Position numbers and translations under genes: made by a program. Below are positions 1-8,904 of a DNA stretch of 43,627 nucleotides, one piece after another (the first letter of the stretch is position 1; each line of letters starts with the position of its first letter). Source of the DNA: an uncultured Desulfovibrio sp. (GTDB lineage: Bacteria; Desulfobacterota; Desulfovibrionia; Desulfovibrionales; Desulfovibrionaceae); NCBI GenBank assembly GCA_944327285.1, contig CALVHG010000018.1, forward strand, positions 1-43,627, in the 5' to 3' direction. The notes below the pieces were generated by a model, which saw only the letters and a program-made list of their open reading frames with translations, was not told where the DNA came from and made no database searches.

Positions 1-75
1 AGGGAGAGGGGGAGTTTGAGGGGGAGGGGGAAACTTTTTTCCGCTGGAAAAAGTTTCCCCCTCCCCCTCAACAAT
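1..75. repeat. G-rich inverted repeat, copy 1 (24-bp perfect stem)
   Basis: Bases 16-39 are the exact reverse complement of bases 48-71 (24 bp), around an 8-nt loop. The left flank and left arm carry four G-runs (2-4, 8-12, 20-24, 26-30) that fit a G-quadruplex pattern. A close copy with the same G-rich left flank lies at 18641-18716. It follows the end of the minus-strand hemA operon and may act as a terminator, but no U-tract follows the stem. The left boundary is cut by the window edge. Confidence 0.75.
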
Positions 76-86
76 CCATTCCTTGC

Positions 87-422
87 TTACCCCACAATGC
101 CGACATCAAGCAGGAGCCGATCGAGACTGGCGATCATCTGATCGCGCACCGGGGGATCGGCATAGCCGACGCAATCGCAGCGCAGACGGCCGCGAGCGCG
201 GACAAGGAATTCCAGCTTGACGGCGTTATCCAGCAGCTCCAGAGCCATGACATGGGGACCGCATTCCGGGGCATGTTCCCGTTGCAGGGGGGTGAGCATC
301 TCGTCAGGCAGAGGCAGCCAGTAAAGGCCGGGCAGACTGGCGGCCAGACCGCGGTCGTCAAGAGCGGCGGCAAGGGCCGTCAGCTTGTCTTCGGGGATGT
401 CATCGACGAGATAGGAACGCAT
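87..422 (-). CDS. Conserved small hypothetical protein, last gene of the hemA operon
   Basis: This 111-residue protein has no domain that I recognise, no signal peptide and no membrane segment. It is rich in Leu, Asp and Arg and looks like a small soluble cytoplasmic protein. Its ATG lies 5 bp after the hemA stop on the same strand, so it is almost certainly co-transcribed with and translationally close to hemA. A strong hairpin repeat follows it at the window edge. That position suggests a role linked to tetrapyrrole or cytochrome metabolism, but nothing in the sequence shows one. Coding status rests on the tight operon position and GC-rich codon use like its neighbours. Confidence 0.7.
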   Translation of the reverse strand: MRSYLVDDIPEDKLTALAAALDDRGLAASLPGLYWLPLPDEMLTPLQREHAPECGPHVMALELLDNAVKLEFLVRARGRLRCDCVGYADPPVRDQMIASLDRLLLDVGIVG

Positions 423-427
423 GACGT

Positions 428-1723
428 TTAGCCTCCCGAACCGTTTTTGGCCGTACAGCCCGTGTCGAGATTGAAGAAACGGCGGGCAAGACTGATGCGC
501 GGAGCTATGCCGTCCTGCGACATGGTGCCGTTTTTCAGAAACATGATGGGGTCATGATTGAGCTTGCTGACAATGGCGTGCGCCATGCATTCCAGCGCAT
601 TGCGGGTTTCGTCGTCCACCACGCCGAGCCGCTTGATAGTCTTGGCGACCTCATCCTGCGCCACATGTTCCCCGCGCCGGATGATATCCACGATCGTGGG
701 TTGCACGTCGAGACTCTGGGTCCACTGGGCAAAGTAGCCGACTTCCTCCTCGACGATGGCTTCCGCCTTGCGAGCCTCGTCGCGTCTTCCGGCGAGGTTT
801 TCCTCCACAACTTCCTTGAGATCGTCAATATCATAAAGATAGACGTTATCGAGGCTGTTGACGTCGGGATCAATGTCTCTGGGAACGGCGATGTCGATGA
901 AGAACATGGGGCGGTTCTTGCGAACCTTGAGCACGGAGCGGATATCGCGGGCGCGGATGACAGGTTCGGGAGAGCCGGTCGATGTGATGATGATATCCAC
1001 ATCCTTGAGATACTGGGGCAGCGTCTCGAAGGGAATGGCCCGTCCGTGGAACTGGGCGGCCAGTTCCTGCCCGCGCGCCAGGGTGCGGTTGGCCACGATG
1101 ATTTCCCGGACGCCCGCCTGCAGCAGATGGGTCGCGGCCAGCTCGGCCATTTCTCCGGCGCCCACCAGCATGGCGCTGTGCTCGTGCATGTCGCCGAAAA
1201 TGCGCTTGGCCAGTTCCACGGCGGCATAGCTGATGGAAACGGCGCTGGAGGCCACGGCGGTTTCGGTGCGCACGCGCTTGGCCACGGAAAAGGCCTTGTG
1301 CAGCAGGCGGTTGAGAATGACGCCCACGCTATGGGCGGCAACGGCCTTGCGATAGGCGCCCTTGAGCTGGCCGAGAATCTGGGGTTCGCCCAGCACCATG
1401 GAGTCGAGGCTGGAGGCTACGGTGAACAGATGGCGCACAGCGTCAAGATTCTTGTGAATATAGACATAGTTGCGCAATTCGTCCACGTCCGCGCCGCGGG
1501 CGGCGGCCCAGCTGTGCAGAAGCTGTCCGGCTGTGTCTCCTGATCCGGTGGCCAGGAGTTCCACGCGGTTACAGGTGGAAAGAATCAGGGCTTCATTGAT
1601 GTTGCCTTTACAGGGCACGGCCCAGGTATCGGGGGCGCAGAAATCCACAAGGGCGAATCTTTCCCGCACATCCACGCCGGCTGTGCGGTGATTGAGGCCC
1701 ACAAGAACGATATCGCAATCCAT
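428..1723 (-). CDS. hemA: Glutamyl-tRNA reductase
   Basis: HemA reduces glutamyl-tRNA(Glu) with NADPH to glutamate-1-semialdehyde, the first committed step of C5-pathway tetrapyrrole synthesis. The 431-residue length is normal. The N-terminal catalytic domain has GLNHRT near residue 9 and the STCNR motif with the thioester-forming Cys51. SSLDSMVLGEPQILGQ follows, then an NADPH-binding Rossmann segment with VGAGEMAELA, and a C-terminal dimerisation helix region. The start is one base after the stop of the upstream membrane gene. The order precorrin-2 dehydrogenase, CcsA-like protein, HemA suggests coordinated siroheme/heme supply and cytochrome c assembly. No feedback element is visible. Confidence 0.97.
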   Translation of the reverse strand: MDCDIVLVGLNHRTAGVDVRERFALVDFCAPDTWAVPCKGNINEALILSTCNRVELLATGSGDTAGQLLHSWAAARGADVDELRNYVYIHKNLDAVRHLFTVASSLDSMVLGEPQILGQLKGAYRKAVAAHSVGVILNRLLHKAFSVAKRVRTETAVASSAVSISYAAVELAKRIFGDMHEHSAMLVGAGEMAELAATHLLQAGVREIIVANRTLARGQELAAQFHGRAIPFETLPQYLKDVDIIITSTGSPEPVIRARDIRSVLKVRKNRPMFFIDIAVPRDIDPDVNSLDNVYLYDIDDLKEVVEENLAGRRDEARKAEAIVEEEVGYFAQWTQSLDVQPTIVDIIRRGEHVAQDEVAKTIKRLGVVDDETRNALECMAHAIVSKLNHDPIMFLKNGTMSQDGIAPRISLARRFFNLDTGCTAKNGSGG

Positions 1724-1724
1724 A

Positions 1725-2552
1725 TTACTGCCGAATGAACGCGTGGTGGGTTTCCATGAAAGTGTTCACCACAATGATGGAGAACAGACACAGGCAGAAG
1801 ATCAGCACGGCCATACGGGCGGGCTTGCGGCCACGCCAACCGCAGGAAAGTCTGCCGTGGAACACATAGGCCAGAGCGGCCCAGACGATAAAGCTGATGA
1901 CTTCCTTGGGATCGCCGCTGAACGTCGCGCCGAAGACCGGCTTGGCCCAGAGCAGACCGGCCGCAATGCCCAGCGTGTAGAGCGGGAAGGAGCTCAGCAT
2001 GGTAAAGGCGTTGATTCTGTCCAGCAGCGAGAGGGCGGGCATATCCTGCAAAAAGCCCTGCATGCGCTGCTTGCTCTTGATGCGTCCTTCCAGCAGCAGG
2101 AAAATAAGCCCCGCGCCGAAGCCGAGCGTAATGAAACCGAGACTCAGGAAGAGCGCCCCGATATGCAGAGCATAAAAGGACCCCTTGAGCGACGCGGGAA
2201 TGACGACCAGCGAGCCCAGATAGGGGGCGCTGGTGGCGAACAGCAGCAGGCTCAGCGGAGCGGCAAAGAGCAGGGGGCTTTCCTGACGGAAGCGGATGCG
2301 GCAGACAATGCCGCACAGCACGACGAACCAGGCCAGCATTTGCAGATAGGCCCCGTAGCTCAGGCCGCCGGGCAGCATCTTGTGGAAGCCCAGCGCCAGC
2401 ACCAGCGTCTGGCAGACAAAGCCCGCCACGGCCAGCCATGCGCCGCAGCGCCGGGCCGCGGCATTGCGCAGCATCATGCCCGCGATGCCGGCGGCGGCGG
2501 ATGCGCCGTAGCAGCACAGGGTCAGAAGGGTGGATGTTTCAGGCGACAGCAT
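1725..2552 (-). CDS. CcsA/HemX-type cytochrome c assembly membrane protein
   Basis: This 275-residue integral membrane protein has about eight hydrophobic helices. Its C-terminal half carries the CcsA/CcmC/HemX signature: a Trp-rich segment ending in SGDPKE, corresponding to the usual WGxxWxWDPKE heme-handling loop, followed by a helix with a conserved His (YVFHGRL). Another His lies in HIGALFLSLGF. Family members handle heme in system II cytochrome c biogenesis; those next to hemA are often called HemX. The start codon overlaps the end of the upstream precorrin-2 dehydrogenase gene by 14 bp, and its stop is one base before hemA. It is shorter than full CcsA and has only part of the WxWD motif, so HemX-like function is equally possible. 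Confidence 0.85.
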   Translation of the reverse strand: MLSPETSTLLTLCCYGASAAAGIAGMMLRNAAARRCGAWLAVAGFVCQTLVLALGFHKMLPGGLSYGAYLQMLAWFVVLCGIVCRIRFRQESPLLFAAPLSLLLFATSAPYLGSLVVIPASLKGSFYALHIGALFLSLGFITLGFGAGLIFLLLEGRIKSKQRMQGFLQDMPALSLLDRINAFTMLSSFPLYTLGIAAGLLWAKPVFGATFSGDPKEVISFIVWAALAYVFHGRLSCGWRGRKPARMAVLIFCLCLFSIIVVNTFMETHHAFIRQ

Positions 2553-3222
2553 CGAGCAACTCCGTTATCCGGCCATGCAGGGCCGGGGGAAGCGTTTGTT
2601 CCAGCAGGGCGCGACAGCCCGCAAGGTCGCCGCGCTCAAGACAGTCCTGGAGGGGAGACGCCGCCAGGGTGCGAAAGATGGCGGTATTTTGCCCCGTATC
2701 CATGCCGAGGGCAAGAACCAGCGGCCGCAGTTCGCCCATGAGACGGCTCATGCGGGCGCGGGGAGCAAGCCAGGCTTCGAGCTCGCCGCGCCAGCGCCGG
2801 GCCAGCGCGGGACTTGCGCCGCCGGTGCTCAGGGCCGCGGCCAGACGCTCCGTCCGAGCGACGGCGGGCACAATGAACGTTCCTTCCTCCGGCGCATCCA
2901 CACAGTTGCAGAGCAGCCCCAGGCGCGCGCACAGCGCGGCGATACGCGCATTTTCAGCGCGGGAACCCGTGGCCGCAAAGACCAGGCGGCAGGGGCGCAG
3001 ATCGTCTTCCGTGCAGGCGCGGGCATGAAAGCGGACGGCGTCATGCCGCAGCAGGGCGCGTCCCTCGTCAGCGTCCGGGTCCCGAAGGTCAAAAACATGC
3101 ACGGCGGCAGGCGCGCAGGCCAGCAGACCGGCCACCTTGCGGCGGCCCACGCCGCCGAAGCCGGCCACAAGGCAGATACTGTCGCGCAGGGAAAGGAAAA
3201 GGGGGTAGGCTGGAGCGTCCAT
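2539..3222 (-). CDS. Precorrin-2 dehydrogenase (CysG N-domain/Met8-like)
   Basis: This 227-residue protein oxidises precorrin-2 to sirohydrochlorin with NAD+. The N-terminal Rossmann domain shows GFGGVGRRK (residues 21-29). The NCVDAPE motif supplies Asp109, matching the catalytic Asp of Met8p/CysG-B enzymes. The dimerisation region follows (STGGASPALARRWRGELE). No uroporphyrinogen methyltransferase domain is fused, so this is the monofunctional form expected in sulfate reducers, where a separate CbiK-type chelatase inserts the metal. I chose the ATG at 3222 because homology begins at once (MDAPAYPLFL). Longer upstream reading is low-complexity Arg/Ser sequence. It is the first gene of the minus-strand operon and diverges from a glycosyltransferase gene. 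Confidence 0.92.
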   Translation of the reverse strand: MDAPAYPLFLSLRDSICLVAGFGGVGRRKVAGLLACAPAAVHVFDLRDPDADEGRALLRHDAVRFHARACTEDDLRPCRLVFAATGSRAENARIAALCARLGLLCNCVDAPEEGTFIVPAVARTERLAAALSTGGASPALARRWRGELEAWLAPRARMSRLMGELRPLVLALGMDTGQNTAIFRTLAASPLQDCLERGDLAGCRALLEQTLPPALHGRITELLDAVA

Positions 3223-3437
3223 GGCGTCGTGTTTCCGGTAAGATGATGAGGCGCTCGCGGCGCAGAGGAAGTATACAGATAAGACGCCGGAGCGCAAGCG
3301 GCAGGGGCGTTCCTCTCTGTGCGGCGCGGAGCTTCCGTTTCTTGCGTCGGAACGCGCTCTTCTATAGGATGACGCGCAGGTTGCGGGGGCGCCGTCCGGG
3401 GCGGACGGCGCAAGGCCGGGCAGCCGCAAGGAGTCTC

Positions 3438-4667
3438 ATGGCGGTCAATATTGTCTTGCAAACCGCCCGCTTCGGCGATCTGGTGCAGACAACGCGTCTG
3501 TTGCGGTCGCTGGAGGGGAGGGGCGAGCTCCATCTTGTGGTGGAGCGAGGTCTGGCGTCGCTGGCGCGTCTGCTTTTTCCCGCGGCGCAGGTGCATGCTC
3601 TTGCGCTGTATCCGGCGGACGAGGCCGCGCTGGCGGAGAACAACCGCGATGTCGTGCGCGAGCTGGCGTCGCTGGGGGCGGATGCCGTCTATAACTGCAA
3701 CTTTTCGCCGCTTAACGCGGCCGTGTGCCGCTGTTTCCCGTCGGAGAGCGTGCGGGGTTACCGTCCCGCGCCCAGCGGCACGGCGCGTTCCTTCTGGATT
3801 CGGCAGGTTTTTCGTCTGACGGAACGGCGGCGCGAAACAAGCCTTAATCTTGTGGATGTCTGGGGACATCTGACGGACAATCCGATAGCGCCCGCGGCGG
3901 TGAATCCCGCGGCCGCGCCGGGAGGCCGCGGCATAGGCGTCACGCTGGCCGGGCGGGAATCCCGCAGATCCCTGCCCATGCCCGTGCTGGCGCAGGTGGT
4001 GCAGACGGTCTTTCAGGCGCTGGGCGGCCCTCCGGTCTATCTGCTGGGCAGCGCGTCGGAGAGTCCGGCGGCGCGTAAGTTGCTGCGTCTGCTGTCGCCG
4101 CGCATGCTGCAAAAGGTGCATGACTTAAGCGGTAAGACAGACTGGCCCGGCCTTGCGGATGCCGTGCGCGGACTGGATGTGCTGCTAACGCCGGATACCG
4201 GCATCATGCATTTGGCCGCCCATCTGGGCGTGCCGGTTTTCGCCTTTTTTCTCTCGTCGGCATGGTGTCATGAAACCGGTCCTTACGGCGCCGGGCATTA
4301 TGTCTGGCAGACGGATCTGCCGTGCGCTCCCTGTCTGGAGTCCGCGCCCTGTACGCGGGATGTCGCCTGCCTGACGCCGTTTGCGGAACGGGGGCTGCTG
4401 CGTTCCCTTGCCCTGACGCTGCGCGGGGAGCGGCCCGAATCGTCGCTGCCGGGCATCCGGGTCTGGCGTAGCGAGCTGGACGCCCTCGGCACTGTTTTTT
4501 GCAGCGAGGGCGATCCTGATGCCGTGGCTCGCGCGGCCCTGCGTCGCCGACTAATGGAGAAGCTCCAGCTGGCGGCCCCCCTTGCGGAAAGCCGGGAGGC
4601 GGCGGACTGGTGCGCTCGTCTGACCAGGGAGGCGGACTGGATGCTGCCGCCAGGGAGGTATTGTTGA
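3438..4667 (+). CDS. Glycosyltransferase family 9 (heptosyltransferase-like)
   Basis: The 409-residue protein resembles ADP-heptose:LPS heptosyltransferases (GT9, GT-B fold). The N-terminus (NIVLQTARFGDLVQTTRLL) is the usual first Rossmann strand and acceptor-side loop. The nucleotide-sugar side has TPDTGIMHLAAHLGVP near residue 252, the best conserved GT9 motif, followed by a PYG motif and a Cys-rich stretch. It probably adds a heptose or another sugar in the cytoplasm to LPS core or a protein glycan. The ATG at 3438 has AAGGAG five to ten bases upstream. The downstream glycosyltransferase starts within its stop codon (TGATG), so the two are translationally coupled. The exact sugar is unknown. 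Confidence 0.88.
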   Translation: MAVNIVLQTARFGDLVQTTRLLRSLEGRGELHLVVERGLASLARLLFPAAQVHALALYPADEAALAENNRDVVRELASLGADAVYNCNFSPLNAAVCRCFPSESVRGYRPAPSGTARSFWIRQVFRLTERRRETSLNLVDVWGHLTDNPIAPAAVNPAAAPGGRGIGVTLAGRESRRSLPMPVLAQVVQTVFQALGGPPVYLLGSASESPAARKLLRLLSPRMLQKVHDLSGKTDWPGLADAVRGLDVLLTPDTGIMHLAAHLGVPVFAFFLSSAWCHETGPYGAGHYVWQTDLPCAPCLESAPCTRDVACLTPFAERGLLRSLALTLRGERPESSLPGIRVWRSELDALGTVFCSEGDPDAVARAALRRRLMEKLQLAAPLAESREAADWCARLTREADWMLPPGRYC

Positions 4668-5944
4668 TGGCCGATGTTTCCTTGCGTATTCTTGTGGTGC
4701 TGCCCATGTACGGCGGCTCCCTGCCCATAGGGCGTTACTGCGTCGACGCTCTGCGCGATCTGGGGCACAGCGTGCAGGTCTTCGACGCTCCCCGTCTTTA
4801 TCCGGCTTTTACCGGACTGAAGGAACTGGGGCTTCCCCCCATGAGCACCGGGCCGCTGGAAAACAGCCTGCTGCAGGTCGTGGGACAGGCCATCTGGACG
4901 CAGGTGGAATGCTGGCGGCCGGATTTTGTGCTGGCTATGGCACAGGCTCCCTTGAACCGGCTGTTGTTGCAACGCCTGAAGCGGGCGGGTATCCGCACGG
5001 CCATGTGGTTTGTGGAAGACTACGCCGTTTTTGATTACTGGCGCGCTTACGCCCCCCTGTATGACGTTTTTGCCGTAATTCAGAAGGAGCCCTTTGTCTC
5101 GCTCCTGCGCGAGACAGGACAGCCACGCGCGCCCTATCTGCCGTTGGCGGCGCTGCCGTCTTTCCATCGCATGCCGACGCTGACGCCGGAGGAGCAGGCT
5201 GAATACGGGGCTGAAGCGGCCTTCCTCGGCGCGGGCTACCCCAATCGGCGGCAGGCATTCCGGGCGCTGGCCGACAGAGATTTCAAAATCTGGGGATCGG
5301 ATTGGGACGGCGAAACGGCCCTTGCCCGCAATATTCAGCGCGGCGGGGCGCGCATTTCGGCAGAGGAGAGCGTCAAAATCTATGCCGCCACGGCGGTGAA
5401 CATCAATCTGCATTCCAGCGTCTTTGCCGACAAACTGGTCAGCGGCGGCGATTTCGTCAATCCGCGCACCTTTGAACTGGCCTGCATGGGCGCGTTTCAG
5501 CTGGTGGATCGGCGGCGTCTGCTGCCGGAGCTCTTTGCGGAGGACGAACTGGCCGTTTTCGATTCCATGCCGCAATGCCTGGAACTGCTGGAACACTTCG
5601 CTGCCCGTCCCGAAGAACGCGCGGCCTTTGCGGCACGAGCCAGAGCGCGCGTCCTGCGGGATCATACCTATCAGCAGCGCATGCGCGCGTTGCTGGACTA
5701 TACGGCGGAGCAGCTCGGTCCGTGGCCGGAGGGCGGGCGTCCCGCAAGCGCTCTGGACAGCGTGCCGGACAGCCTGCGCGGGGCTCTGCCGTCTCTGCTG
5801 CAGGAGCTGGGGCTCCCTCCCGACGCTCGTTTCGACGATTTAACAGCCGCCCTGCGCGCCCTTGACGGTCCGCTGTCGGATATCGGCGTTCGTATTCTGC
5901 TGCTGGACGAGTGGCGCAAGCTGCATGGACGCAAGCGAGGATAA
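4667..5944 (+). CDS. CgeB-like glycosyltransferase
   Basis: This 425-residue cytoplasmic protein begins with a GT-B type strand (LRILVVLPMYGGSLPIGRY). It ends with the Glyco_trans_1_2 region found in CgeB-type enzymes: a VNINLHSS segment, then NPRTFELACMGAFQLVD and an acidic helix leading to the HTYQQRMR stretch. Family members transfer sugars from nucleotide donors to protein or surface glycans; in Desulfovibrio-like genomes they often sit with GT9 genes. It overlaps the upstream GT9 gene by one base (TGATG), with GGGAGG as ribosome binding site. A roughly 80-residue C-terminal extension has no motif that I recognise. Donor and acceptor cannot be told from sequence. Confidence 0.85.
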   Translation: MADVSLRILVVLPMYGGSLPIGRYCVDALRDLGHSVQVFDAPRLYPAFTGLKELGLPPMSTGPLENSLLQVVGQAIWTQVECWRPDFVLAMAQAPLNRLLLQRLKRAGIRTAMWFVEDYAVFDYWRAYAPLYDVFAVIQKEPFVSLLRETGQPRAPYLPLAALPSFHRMPTLTPEEQAEYGAEAAFLGAGYPNRRQAFRALADRDFKIWGSDWDGETALARNIQRGGARISAEESVKIYAATAVNINLHSSVFADKLVSGGDFVNPRTFELACMGAFQLVDRRRLLPELFAEDELAVFDSMPQCLELLEHFAARPEERAAFAARARARVLRDHTYQQRMRALLDYTAEQLGPWPEGGRPASALDSVPDSLRGALPSLLQELGLPPDARFDDLTAALRALDGPLSDIGVRILLLDEWRKLHGRKRG

Positions 5945-5947
5945 ACA

Positions 5948-6035
5948 GAGAGCCTTTTGCCCGTAAAAAGGGCGGAACGCGAGGCGGCGCTGTGCCGCCC
6001 GAAGCGAGCGAAAAATCCGCGCTTTTTCAGGCGGA
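5948..6035 (-). repeat. TAGAGC element, truncated copy
   Basis: It begins 3 bases after the glycosyltransferase stop and aligns to the reverse orientation of the element. It keeps the outer hairpin (TTTTGCCC pairing with GGGCGGAA through G-T pairs), the GGCGGC/GCCGCC hairpin and part of the AAAAA/TTTTT hairpin. It is lost before the fourth hairpin. Confidence 0.7.
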
Positions 6036-6134
6036 TGCAGGAAGAAATTTTTCTTTAAGGGATGTGCTCGGATATATTTTTATCTATTTGAAATGCTTGT
6101 AAATTTATGAAAAATGCCCTGGAGCGTTTTTGCG

Positions 6135-6171
6135 GGGGAGCTTTTTCCGATGGAAGAAGCTCCCCTTTTTT
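6135..6171 (+). terminator. Rho-independent terminator
   Basis: GGGGAGCTT (6135-6143) pairs with AAGCTCCCC (6157-6165), followed by six T. It lies 190 bp after the glycosyltransferase operon on the same strand and can terminate it. The loop region (TTTTTCCGATGGAA) resembles the loop of the G-rich inverted repeats at 1-75 and 18641-18716. Confidence 0.8.
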
Positions 6172-6243
6172 ATGGCATTGCGACGTACGCCTGCGGCAAT
6201 GTCCTTTCCGGTGGCATCGGGAAGGCGTGTGCGGTTGTCGTCT

Positions 6244-6392
6244 TAGAGCAATTTCAGTTTGAAACGCTGTGCGTTTCAAACCATACGGCCTGTCGTTTCG
6301 CGGAAAAAACGCGGTTTTTCCGCTCACTTTGGGCCGGGCGGCGCTGTGCCGCCGCCTCGCGTTTCACCTTTTTCAAAGTTGAAACGTTCTGT
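6244..6392 (+). repeat. TAGAGC element, near-complete copy
   Basis: All four hairpins are present: GTTTGAAACGC/GCGTTTCAAAC, GCGGAAAAA/TTTTTCCGC, GGCGGC/GCCGCC and the TTTCACC/GTTGAAA outer hairpin. The left end reads TAGAGC. The right end has decayed (GTTCTG in place of GCTCTA). It lies in the long gap before the chemotaxis receptor. Confidence 0.85.
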
Positions 6393-6607
6393 GTAAACAA
6401 GTGATTGTTTTGTGACTACAAAGGCTTATGTCTTTACTGTATCTGAAGAAATATATTTTGTAATCTTTGGCCTTGAAATGCAGCTGACGAAAATCCGGGT
6501 GCAATTTATTGAAAAATACTTTTTTTAAAGGAAAAAACAGAATTGATTCTCTGTGCATATATGTTTTCTTGCAGGAGAAGTCTCTTTTTGCTATAAGAAA
6601 AGAACCG

Positions 6608-6634
6608 TAAATAAATCGCCGTAACTTTTGATAA
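6608..6634 (+). promoter_or_regulatory. Candidate sigma-28 (FliA) promoter of the chemotaxis receptor
   Basis: TAAA (6608-6611), a 15-base spacer and TTTGATAA (6627-6634) match the FliA layout TAAA-N15-GCCGATAA at the first box and five of eight bases of the second. FliA control is common for chemoreceptor genes. A competing sigma-70-like promoter lies just upstream (TTGCAG 6569, 17-base spacer, TATAAG 6592-6597). The choice between them is inference. Confidence 0.45.
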
Positions 6635-6682
6635 AATTAATGAATGCCAAACGGGACGGCGTAATCTCGGATTGAGAGTGGG

Positions 6683-6716
6683 AGCGGGAAGCCTATGGCT
6701 TCCTGCGCTCTTTTTT
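6683..6716 (+). terminator. Terminator-like hairpin in the receptor leader (possible attenuator)
   Basis: GGAAGCC (6687-6693) pairs with GGCTTCC across TAT. The stem is extended by GAGCG against GCGCTC with a bulge and is followed by six T (6711-6716). It lies between the candidate promoters at 6569-6634 and the receptor start at 6816, so transcripts from those promoters must read through it. It could instead end a short independent RNA. Confidence 0.6.
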
Positions 6717-6815
6717 CGTTCAGGCAGCGTGCGGCTGTTGTCAGGAGCCAGATTTGTTGCCTGCCCGGTTCCGGGATGGCGTCGCTCCCGGATATGTACA
6801 GGAGTGAATACGGAG

Positions 6816-8888
6816 ATGAAGGTGAGCATTCAGGCAAGGATGATTGGTTTTATTTTTGTTCCATGTATGCTCGGGCTGATCTGTCTGGGAGGATTGAGCG
6901 GCTATTTCGCAAGCGACAGCATCCATAAGCAAAATAATGCCGCCATGACGGAGATTCTTTCCCGGCAGAGCAGCGAACTCAACAATATGGCCCTGCTGAC
7001 AGGGGACATCATGGAGAGTTTCGCCGGGGAACGCTGCGTGAGTGAGCTGCTGAAAGCCGCGGCTGCGGGGACTATTCCCGAAGATCGGCGGCAGGAGGCC
7101 ATGCGGCTTATCTCCCATATGAGCAAGGTGTGCTCCACGCTGGATCAGATCGGCATCCTGACGCCGGAGGGGCTTGTCGTGGCGCATATCACGCCCGCCT
7201 CCATAGGGACAAAGCGTTCCTACTTCAGCCCGGACGGTAAGGCCCATGTCATCAATACGCGCAGCGGCACAAAACGGGAAATTACCGCGGTGTTTACTGT
7301 GCCGGTCATGCGGGACGGGCAGGTGATCGGACATGTTTACGCCACAACGCCCATGAAGAGCCTCGCGGAGCGCACCATCGGTTCCTTCCATCTGTATGAT
7401 CACAGCGTTTCCGGCGTTTATGATGCCCGTGGAACGGTGCTCATGCATTCGGACCCCGCCAGACAGGGCGCGGATGACAGCGGCAAGTCCTGGGTTCGGG
7501 ACATGCTGACAAAGGGTTCGGGCTTCATGACCTATGCAGATGAGGAAAAGCAGCGCCACCTCCTCTATTTTACCTCCCTGCCTGCGCTGGGCTGGACGAT
7601 TATGCTCGACGTGCCCGCGGCCGAAGCCGAAGAGCCTCTGAGAACCATGCTGTATATCATTGCCGCGGCCTCCGTGCTGATTCTGCTGTGCTGCGGCAGC
7701 GTCATCATCTGGATAACCAGGGATATGGCGGGCAGCATCCATGATTTGACGTCGTTCTCCTTGCTTGTGGCGGACGGCAATCTGGAAATAACGCCCGAAC
7801 AGCAGAAAATGCTGGATCGACATGCCCGGCGTTCCGACGAGCTCGGCGCTCTTTCCCGCTCCGTGGAGGCTATGGCTCGCAATATGGGCGGGATGGTGCA
7901 GCAGGCGGAGCGGAAAACGCGAGAAGCCGAACATGCGGCCCTCAAGGCCAGCGAGGCCACCACTCGCGCGGAGAGCGCATCTCGGGACGCCTTCCAGGCT
8001 CTGCGGGTGCAGCATGAGGCCGCAAGCCGTCTTGAAGAGGTTGTGGCAAGCGTTTCCGCCGCCGTCACTCAGCTTTCCACGCAGATCACCTCGTCGGCGC
8101 AGGGGGCTGATAATCAGGCCCGGCGTGTCAGCGAAACCGCGACGGCGATGGAGGAAATGAACGCTTCCGTGCTGGAAGTGGCCAAAAATGCCGCCTGCAC
8201 AGCCGATATTTCCGAACAGGCCAGACAGAAGGGGCAGGGGGGCGCGGCAGTCGTGCAGCAGGTCATTCAGGGCATGAGCCGCGTTAATGCCAGCTCCGAA
8301 GCGCTGCATGCCGATATGGCGGAGCTCAGCCAGAAAGCCGCGTCCATCGGCAGCATTCTGGACGTCATTTCCGATATTGCCGATCAGACCAATCTGCTTG
8401 CCCTTAATGCCGCCATTGAAGCCGCCCGCGCGGGAGAGGCCGGGCGCGGCTTTGCCGTTGTGGCCGACGAAGTGCGCAAGTTGGCGGAAAAAACCATGCA
8501 GGCTACCGGCGAAGTGGGCAGGGCCGTGCAGGGTATTCAGCAGGGAACCGCCAAGAATGCCGAAAATGTGGAATCCGCCACCGCGACTGTGAGAGAAGTC
8601 ATGGAGCTGGCCGCGCATTCCGGTCAGGCGCTGGAAGAAATCGTTGCGCTTGTGGAGCAGGCTTCCGATCAGGTGCGCGGCATCGCCACAGCCAGCGAGG
8701 AACAGTCCGCATCCAGCGAGGAGATACATCAGGCCATAGACAGCATCAACGGCATATCCGCGGCAACGGCCGAAGCCATGCATCTTTCCTCTGATTCCGT
8801 GCAGGAGCTGATGCGTCAGTCGCAGGTGCTGCTGCAGCTTATTCAGGAAATGCGGCGGGAAGGCGAAACGCAGGGGCAGAACGCGTAA
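6816..8888 (+). CDS. Methyl-accepting chemotaxis protein with periplasmic Cache-like sensor
   Basis: This 690-residue transmembrane chemoreceptor has TM1 at about residues 9-33 and a periplasmic sensor of about 240 residues of Cache type ([13 protein letters not shown], then a second lobe with [15 protein letters not shown]). TM2 lies near 277-300, followed by a HAMP segment and a long cytoplasmic coiled coil. The signalling tip is canonical ([20 protein letters not shown], about residues 520-540). It relays ligand binding to CheA through CheW. The C-terminus ends in GQNA and lacks a CheR/CheB-docking pentapeptide. The ATG at 6816 is chosen because it begins the N-terminal membrane anchor. 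Ligand is unknown. It is monocistronic, facing a strong shared terminator. Confidence 0.93.
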   Translation: MKVSIQARMIGFIFVPCMLGLICLGGLSGYFASDSIHKQNNAAMTEILSRQSSELNNMALLTGDIMESFAGERCVSELLKAAAAGTIPEDRRQEAMRLISHMSKVCSTLDQIGILTPEGLVVAHITPASIGTKRSYFSPDGKAHVINTRSGTKREITAVFTVPVMRDGQVIGHVYATTPMKSLAERTIGSFHLYDHSVSGVYDARGTVLMHSDPARQGADDSGKSWVRDMLTKGSGFMTYADEEKQRHLLYFTSLPALGWTIMLDVPAAEAEEPLRTMLYIIAAASVLILLCCGSVIIWITRDMAGSIHDLTSFSLLVADGNLEITPEQQKMLDRHARRSDELGALSRSVEAMARNMGGMVQQAERKTREAEHAALKASEATTRAESASRDAFQALRVQHEAASRLEEVVASVSAAVTQLSTQITSSAQGADNQARRVSETATAMEEMNASVLEVAKNAACTADISEQARQKGQGGAAVVQQVIQGMSRVNASSEALHADMAELSQKAASIGSILDVISDIADQTNLLALNAAIEAARAGEAGRGFAVVADEVRKLAEKTMQATGEVGRAVQGIQQGTAKNAENVESATATVREVMELAAHSGQALEEIVALVEQASDQVRGIATASEEQSASSEEIHQAIDSINGISAATAEAMHLSSDSVQELMRQSQVLLQLIQEMRREGETQGQNA

Positions 8889-8904
8889 CGCCGGGGCGCG
8901 GCGT

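Noticed and set aside
554..1543. Long plus-strand open frame opposite hemA
   Set aside because: It is the shadow of hemA in GC-rich DNA. The translation is low in conserved motifs, and the hemA frame has all catalytic residues.
6635..6716. Cyclic di-GMP (GEMM) riboswitch before the chemoreceptor
   Set aside because: The conserved GEMM core is absent; only an unassigned set of hairpins and a terminator remain.
6741..8783. 680-residue minus-strand frame opposite the chemoreceptor
   Set aside because: It lies wholly antisense to a clear receptor gene, and its His/Gly-rich translation has no domain.
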